Part shown: positions 6,083-6,113 of the stretch, in pieces
How positions within the stretch are numbered: position 1 is the stretch's first letter
Layout of the letters: each line of letters opens with the position of its first letter
NCBI GenBank assembly: GCA_003152975.1
Contig: PMBP01000186.1
Coordinates: forward strand, 776-6,888
From: Phycisphaerales bacterium
Lineage (GTDB): Bacteria > Planctomycetota > Phycisphaerae > Sedimentisphaerales > Anaerohalosphaeraceae
Direction: 5' to 3'
DNA: 6,113 bases
Notes under the pieces: generated by a model
The model's database searches: none
What the model saw: the letters and a program-made list of their open reading frames with translations, nothing else
Told to the model about the DNA's origin: nothing
Made by a program: the position numbers and the translations under genes

Positions 6083-6113
6083 ATGAATCCGTATGGCCCA
6101 GCGAAAACAGCAA
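6083..6113 (+). CDS. Start of an unidentified gene running off the right edge
   Basis: Only ten full codons are visible: MNPYGPAKTA. The start has a strong GAGGAG site at six-base spacing. The opening MNPY followed by a proline or similar residue is a common N-terminus among planctomycetal small membrane proteins as I recall it, which fits but does not prove a planctomycete source. No function can be given. The minus strand is also open in one frame here, so a chance start cannot be excluded. Confidence 0.45.
   Translation, partial: MNPYGPAKTA

Overview
The window reads as a bacterial chromosome segment. The G+C-rich coding, a secreted GH106-type rhamnosidase-like enzyme and a terminal gene start reading MNPYGP (an N-terminus I associate with planctomycetal membrane proteins) suggest a Planctomycetota-like organism. 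That placement is inference; Verrucomicrobiota or another polysaccharide-degrading phylum is possible.

Left to right: bases 1-210 hold the 3' end of a pyruvate kinase gene (+), which stops right after the catalytic barrel with no C-terminal domain. Its stop codon directly abuts the stop codon of a convergent gene on the minus strand, a 1156-residue secreted GH106-family glycoside hydrolase (211-3681). Upstream of that enzyme, on the same strand, is lysA, diaminopimelate decarboxylase (3728-5005). The short lysA/GH106 junction carries two copies of a perfect palindrome, core GGTGTCAGACACC with A-run and T-run flanks. One copy lies just past the lysA stop; the other lies inside the GH106 signal-peptide codons. 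Together they bracket the GH106 ribosome binding site and start codon.

Upstream of lysA is a MNT/HEPN (MntA/HepT-type) toxin-antitoxin pair on the minus strand. The nucleotidyltransferase antitoxin (5500-5814) is intact. The HEPN toxin (5166-5528) overlaps it by 29 bases and is interrupted by a single in-frame TGA at codon 43. It otherwise reads through as a full-length HEPN protein with an intact R-x4-H-x-Y motif. A candidate sigma70-like promoter precedes the antitoxin. This right-hand part is visibly lower in G+C than lysA and GH106 (about 42% against 63% in two 60-base lines counted by eye), which fits an acquired module.

The right edge (5815-6113) looks like a divergent intergenic region that ends in the start of a new plus-strand gene at 6083 with a strong ribosome binding site. 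An overlapping minus-strand open frame in the same place cannot be excluded.

Functionally, the pyruvate kinase (central carbon), LysA (lysine and peptidoglycan precursor) and the secreted GH (polysaccharide use) do not form an obvious pathway. The unusual parts are the palindrome-bracketed translation start, the broken toxin beside its intact antitoxin, and the short pyruvate kinase.
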